Shown here: positions 60,871 through 64,000 of the stretch, in pieces
Layout of the letters: every line of letters begins with the position of its first letter
Numbering within the stretch: position 1 is the first letter of the stretch
Assembly: GCA_963738325.1 (NCBI GenBank)
Contig: CAVTWD010000009.1
Coordinates: forward strand, 744,001 to 808,000
Length of the DNA stretch: 64,000 nt
Direction: 5' to 3'
Origin: CAVTWD01 sp963738325
GTDB taxonomy: Bacteria > Actinomycetota > Acidimicrobiia > Acidimicrobiales > Ilumatobacteraceae
Made by a program: the position numbers and the translations under genes
The notes under the pieces: model-generated
Databases searched by the model: none
Told to the model about the DNA's origin: nothing
Seen by the model: only the letters and a program-made list of their open reading frames with translations

Positions 60871-62133
60871 ATGCCCGTCGTCGTGATCGGACTCAACCAC
60901 CGCACCGCGCCGCTCGAGTTGCTCGAGCGCACGGCGGTGCCGGTGGAGCGGCTGGGCAAGGCGCTGGTCGACGTGTGCGCACGCTCGAACGTGAACGAAG
61001 CTGTCGTGCTCAGCACCTGCAACCGCACCGAGGTGTACGCGGTCGTGGAGCGCTTCCACGGCGCGTACCAGGAGATCCGGGACTTCTTGTGCGACCTCGC
61101 CGGCAGTGCCCCCGAGGACCTGTCCGACCACCTCTACAGCCAGTTCGACGACGAGGCCGTCGCCCACCTCTTCCACGTCGCCGCCGGCCTCGACTCGGCC
61201 GTGCTGGGCGAGAGCGAGATCCTCGGCCAGGTGCGTACGGCGTGGCTCGTGGCCCGGGACGAGGGCGCGTCGCGGGGCACCCTCGATCTGCTCTTCCGCC
61301 ACGGGCTGGAGGTCGGTAAACGGGTGCGCCGTGAGACGGGCATCGGGCGCTCCACCGCCTCGGTCTCCCATGCCGCGGTCGAGATGGCCACCGAACGTCT
61401 CGGCGGCCTGGCCGGCCGCCGGGTGCTGGTCGTCGGAGCAGGTGAGATGGGTGAAGGCATGGCCGTCGCCCTCCGCGCCGCCGGGGTGGGCGAGATGCTG
61501 GTCGCCAACCGCACGATGGCGCGCGCCGAAGAGCTCGCGGACCGAGTCGACGGCCGGCCCGTCGAGTTGGGCGCCGCGGAGGCAGTGCTGGCCGACGTCG
61601 ACGTGCTCCTCACCTCGACCGGGTCGGGCACGGTCCTGTTCGAGCACCACACGGTCCTGTCGGTGATGGCGTCCAGGGCGCACCGGCCGTTGCTGGTCGT
61701 CGACATCGCCGTCCCCCGGGATGTCGACCACGCCGTCGGCACCATCCGCGATGTGACGCTGCTCGACTTGGACGACCTCCGCGCCTTCGCCGAGCGCGGC
61801 ATCGCCGAGCGGCGGTTGGAGGCGGCCCAGGCCGAGGACATCGTCACCGCCGAGGTGGCCCGCTATGCGGATGTCGCCAACGCCCGCCTTGCCGCGCCGC
61901 TGGTCGGGCACCTCCGCGAGCGCGCCGAAGCACTCCGCCAAGCCGAGCTCGCCCGCTACCAGCGCCGGCTGGCCGCGCTCGACGTGCCGGAGCGTGAGAC
62001 GGTCGAAGCGCTGACGAAGGCCATCGTGGCGAAGCTGCTGCACGAGCCGACCGTGCGGCTGAAGGACATCGCGGGCACCCCGCGTGGCGAACGCTATGCC
62101 GAGGTGCTGCGGGACCTGTTCGACCTGTCGTGA
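60871..62133 (+). CDS. hemA: Glutamyl-tRNA reductase
   Basis: The 420-residue protein has NEAVVLSTCNRTEVYAVVER (catalytic Cys), GLDSAVLGESEILGQVRTAW, GRSTASVSHAAVEMATERLG, VLVVGAGEMGEGMAVALRAA (NADPH domain) and the C-terminal dimerisation helix ending GTPRGERYAEVLRDLFDL. It makes glutamate-1-semialdehyde, the first committed step of tetrapyrrole synthesis. Its stop overlaps the hemC start by four bases. Confidence 0.96.
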   Translation: MPVVVIGLNHRTAPLELLERTAVPVERLGKALVDVCARSNVNEAVVLSTCNRTEVYAVVERFHGAYQEIRDFLCDLAGSAPEDLSDHLYSQFDDEAVAHLFHVAAGLDSAVLGESEILGQVRTAWLVARDEGASRGTLDLLFRHGLEVGKRVRRETGIGRSTASVSHAAVEMATERLGGLAGRRVLVVGAGEMGEGMAVALRAAGVGEMLVANRTMARAEELADRVDGRPVELGAAEAVLADVDVLLTSTGSGTVLFEHHTVLSVMASRAHRPLLVVDIAVPRDVDHAVGTIRDVTLLDLDDLRAFAERGIAERRLEAAQAEDIVTAEVARYADVANARLAAPLVGHLRERAEALRQAELARYQRRLAALDVPERETVEALTKAIVAKLLHEPTVRLKDIAGTPRGERYAEVLRDLFDLS

Positions 62134-63023
62134 CCCTTCGGCGGCTGCGGCTCGCCACCCGAGGCAGCCCGCTCGCTCGCTGGCAGGCCGAGCACGTCGC
62201 CTCGTTGCTGGTGGAGGCCAACCAAGGCCTCGAGGTCGAGTTGGTCCTCGTTCAGACCACGGGCGACATCCGCCGCGACGCGCCGATCGTGGCGCTCGGC
62301 GGGCAGGGCGTGTTCGTCAAGGAGGTGCAGCAGGCGGTGCTCGATGGCCGCGCCGACCTGGCCGTGCACTCCGCCAAAGATCTGCCGTCGGTCACCGCCG
62401 CCGGCCTGCGCCTCGCCGCGGTGCCCGAGCGCGGCGAGCCTCGCGACGCGCTGGTCGGCAACACGTTGCACGGGCTGTCCGAGGGCGCGTCGGTGGCTAC
62501 GGGGTCGCCCCGGCGGCGGGCCCAGCTCGGCGCCCTCCGGCCGGACCTGCACTTCGTGGAGCTGCGCGGCAACATCGGCACCCGGCTCGAGCGCGTCCCC
62601 GAAGGCGGGGCCGTCGTCATGGCCGCCGTCGCCCTCCATCGCCTCGGGCTCCGCGATCAGATCGCGCAGCTTCTCGACGTCGAGCTGGTCGTCCCTCAGG
62701 TCGGCCAAGGGGCGCTCGCGGTCGAGACCCGGGCTGGTGATGACCCGGTCTCCGAACTGGTGGCCGGCATCGAAAACCCCCTGAGCCGGCTGGTGGTCGA
62801 TGTCGAGCGGGCCTTCCTGGCGGAGCTCGGTGGCGGCTGTGACCTCCCGGTCGGCGCGTACGCGTCGATGCGGGACGGGCACATCGAGCTGCGGTCGTTC
62901 CTCGCCGGGCCCGTGTCGGTGTGGCGGGGGCTCGCGTCGGGCGCGGGCGGCGGGGCGGTCGCCCTGGCCCGCGCCGAGGCCCGCCACGCGTTGACCGCGG
63001 CCGGGGCCACGGGGCGGTCCTAG
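62130..63023 (+). CDS. hemC: Porphobilinogen deaminase (hydroxymethylbilane synthase)
   Basis: The 297-residue protein begins TLRRLRLATRGSPLARWQAE and has GVFVKEVQQAVLDGRADLAV-HSAKDLP, SVATGSPRRRAQLGALRPDL, LRGNIGTRLERVPEGGAVVM and VPQVGQGALAVETRAGDDPV. The cysteine that carries the dipyrromethane cofactor is in LGGGCDLPVGAYA. It overlaps hemA (GTGA). The expected hemD does not follow; an M20 peptidase does. Confidence 0.96.
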   Translation: MTLRRLRLATRGSPLARWQAEHVASLLVEANQGLEVELVLVQTTGDIRRDAPIVALGGQGVFVKEVQQAVLDGRADLAVHSAKDLPSVTAAGLRLAAVPERGEPRDALVGNTLHGLSEGASVATGSPRRRAQLGALRPDLHFVELRGNIGTRLERVPEGGAVVMAAVALHRLGLRDQIAQLLDVELVVPQVGQGALAVETRAGDDPVSELVAGIENPLSRLVVDVERAFLAELGGGCDLPVGAYASMRDGHIELRSFLAGPVSVWRGLASGAGGGAVALARAEARHALTAAGATGRS

Positions 63024-63117
63024 CGCCCGCGGCGGGCCTGACGGGGACCGCCGGAGGACCGCAGTTCGTGGCCCAGGGGAAGGTTTCCTTTCCCGCCACA
63101 CCACTACCCTCGACGCC

Positions 63118-64000
63118 GTGCCCGCCGACGCCCTGACCCAAGAGACCGTCGAGCTGCTGCAGCAGCTCATCCGCAACCAGTGCGTGAACGACGGCTCGCC
63201 CGAAAGCGGTCAGGAGATCCGCTCGGCCGACGTGCTGGTGGGCTACCTGGAAGGCGCCGGCCTCGAGATCTCGACCTACGAGCCCACCCCGGGGCGGCGC
63301 TCGGTGGTGGCCCGGATCGAGGGCTCCGACCCCGACGCCCCCTCGCTCTGCCTGATGGGCCACACCGACGTCGTGCCGGTCTCGCCGTCTGGCTGGTCGC
63401 GGGACCCCTTCGCCGGCGAGCTGGTGGACGGCGAAGTGTGGGGGCGCGGCGCGATCGACATGCTCAACCTCACCGCGTCGATGGCCGTGGCCACCAAGGC
63501 GCTGGCCCGCGAGGGATGGCGCCCACGCGGCACGCTGATCTACCTCGGCGTGGCCGACGAGGAGGCGGGCGGCACCCACGGGGCGGAGTGGCTCGCCCGC
63601 CACGCCTGGGATGCGATCGCCTGTGACTGGGTCGTCACCGAGAGCGGGGGCTGGGGGGTCGAGGGGCCCGAGGGCCGCCGGCTCGTGCTCACCGTGGGTG
63701 AGAAAGGGGTGGCGTGGCGACGTCTCGTCGTGCACGGCACTCCGGGCCACGGCTCCCAGCCGTACGGCGCGGACAACGCCCTTGTGACCGCGGCCGAGGT
63801 CGTGCGCCGCCTCGCCGAGCACCGCACCGCAGCCGTCGTCGATGACATCTACCGGGGCTACGTGGCTTCGCTCGACCTGCCCGAGGAGCTGCGCGACGCC
63901 CTCCGCGATCCGGCCATCGTCGACGACGCCCTGGCCCGCGTCCGCGATCCGAGGATGGCGAAGTTCGCCCACGCCTGCACGCACATGACGATCTCCCCCA
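63118..64000 (+). CDS. M20-family metallopeptidase (partial, right edge)
   Basis: Starting at a GTG at 63118, the reading runs off the right edge. It contains LQQLIRNQCVNDGSPESGQE, LCLMGHTDVVPVSPSGW (metal-binding His and the following Asp), GRGAIDMLNLTASMAVATKA, IYLGVADEEAGGTHGAEWLA (catalytic Glu pair) and LVLTVGEKGVAWRRLVVHGT-PGHGSQP (dimerisation domain start). This matches DapE/ArgE/carboxypeptidase-type peptidases. Substrate not assignable; about 294 residues are visible. Confidence 0.9.
   Translation, partial: MPADALTQETVELLQQLIRNQCVNDGSPESGQEIRSADVLVGYLEGAGLEISTYEPTPGRRSVVARIEGSDPDAPSLCLMGHTDVVPVSPSGWSRDPFAGELVDGEVWGRGAIDMLNLTASMAVATKALAREGWRPRGTLIYLGVADEEAGGTHGAEWLARHAWDAIACDWVVTESGGWGVEGPEGRRLVLTVGEKGVAWRRLVVHGTPGHGSQPYGADNALVTAAEVVRRLAEHRTAAVVDDIYRGYVASLDLPEELRDALRDPAIVDDALARVRDPRMAKFAHACTHMTISP

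Noticed and set aside
63080..63100. Regulatory hairpin before the M20 peptidase
   Set aside because: GGGGAAGG and TCCTTTCCC can pair only imperfectly over a short loop, too weak to call.

Overview
The window is high-GC chromosomal DNA from an actinobacterium, most plausibly a deep-branching lineage such as Acidimicrobiia. The class is inferred; the phylum is well supported. Phylum markers seen: a WhiB protein, an RsiG-like c-di-GMP-binding anti-sigma homologue, an MshA-type glycosyltransferase followed by YbjN, a paired ArsA-like ATPase operon (mycobacterial Rv3679/Rv3680 type), GlnR plus GlnE nitrogen control, a wax-ester-synthase/DGAT enzyme, and rex-hemA-hemC order. Many genes are broken by single-base frame shifts (dozens in 64 kb) although the conserved protein continues in the next frame. 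This looks like sequencing or assembly error rather than gene decay. Such genes are annotated across their full span as CDS with the breaks noted.

Layout. 0-5.4 kb: a left-truncated SigK-like ECF sigma factor, a tandem 20-bp repeat, a CsoR-type copper repressor with an operator, a secreted TAP-like hydrolase lipoprotein, a YtfJ-like protein and a Tat-exported sulfite-oxidase-family molybdoenzyme. 5.5-7.7 kb: a SARP/BTAD-hydrolase-cyclase fusion whose two enzyme-like domains look dead. 7.85-10.5 kb: a tRNA-Pro integration scar, with a displaced tRNA 3' end, an SDR gene, an integrase remnant, a truncated phosphatase-like gene and an intact tRNA-Pro(CGG). 10.5-24.5 kb: a response regulator, two ArsA-like ATPases, NfeD, WhiB, an alpha/beta hydrolase, selB-selA, FxsA, NUDIX, a Thr-linker membrane protein, Mrp, a SufR-like regulator, an ErpA-type carrier and a thioredoxin-like lipoprotein. 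24.5-29.5 kb: a compact 2Fe-2S/molybdopterin fusion, a TMEM175 remnant, RidA, a PLP decarboxylase and PspA.

29.7-45.3 kb is rich in nitrogen control: glnR, a GSI-alpha-like glutamine synthetase, the main adenylylatable glnA, and further on glnE and glutamine-dependent nadE. Between them lie a three-gene overlapping operon (WS/DGAT, a protein of sixteen 9-residue repeats, an RDD membrane protein) and a secreted PQQ-type sugar dehydrogenase with three C-terminal beta repeats. 45-54.6 kb: a metallopeptidase, a histidine phosphatase, MoaD/ThiS, ECF sigma plus VOC protein, an RsiG-like protein, an XRE regulator, mshA-like, YbjN, proC, SAM hydrolase and an APC permease. 54.6-64 kb: a PP2C phosphatase overlapping a Ser/Thr kinase whose reading continues into a glutamine-synthetase catalytic domain, an acyl-CoA ligase, rex-hemA-hemC and a right-truncated M20 peptidase.

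The most unusual item is the kinase-glutamine synthetase fusion next to PP2C. Several other genes in the window are joined half-to-half (Mrp/MarR, TMEM175/RidA, integrase/phosphatase), so this junction must be verified before it is trusted.
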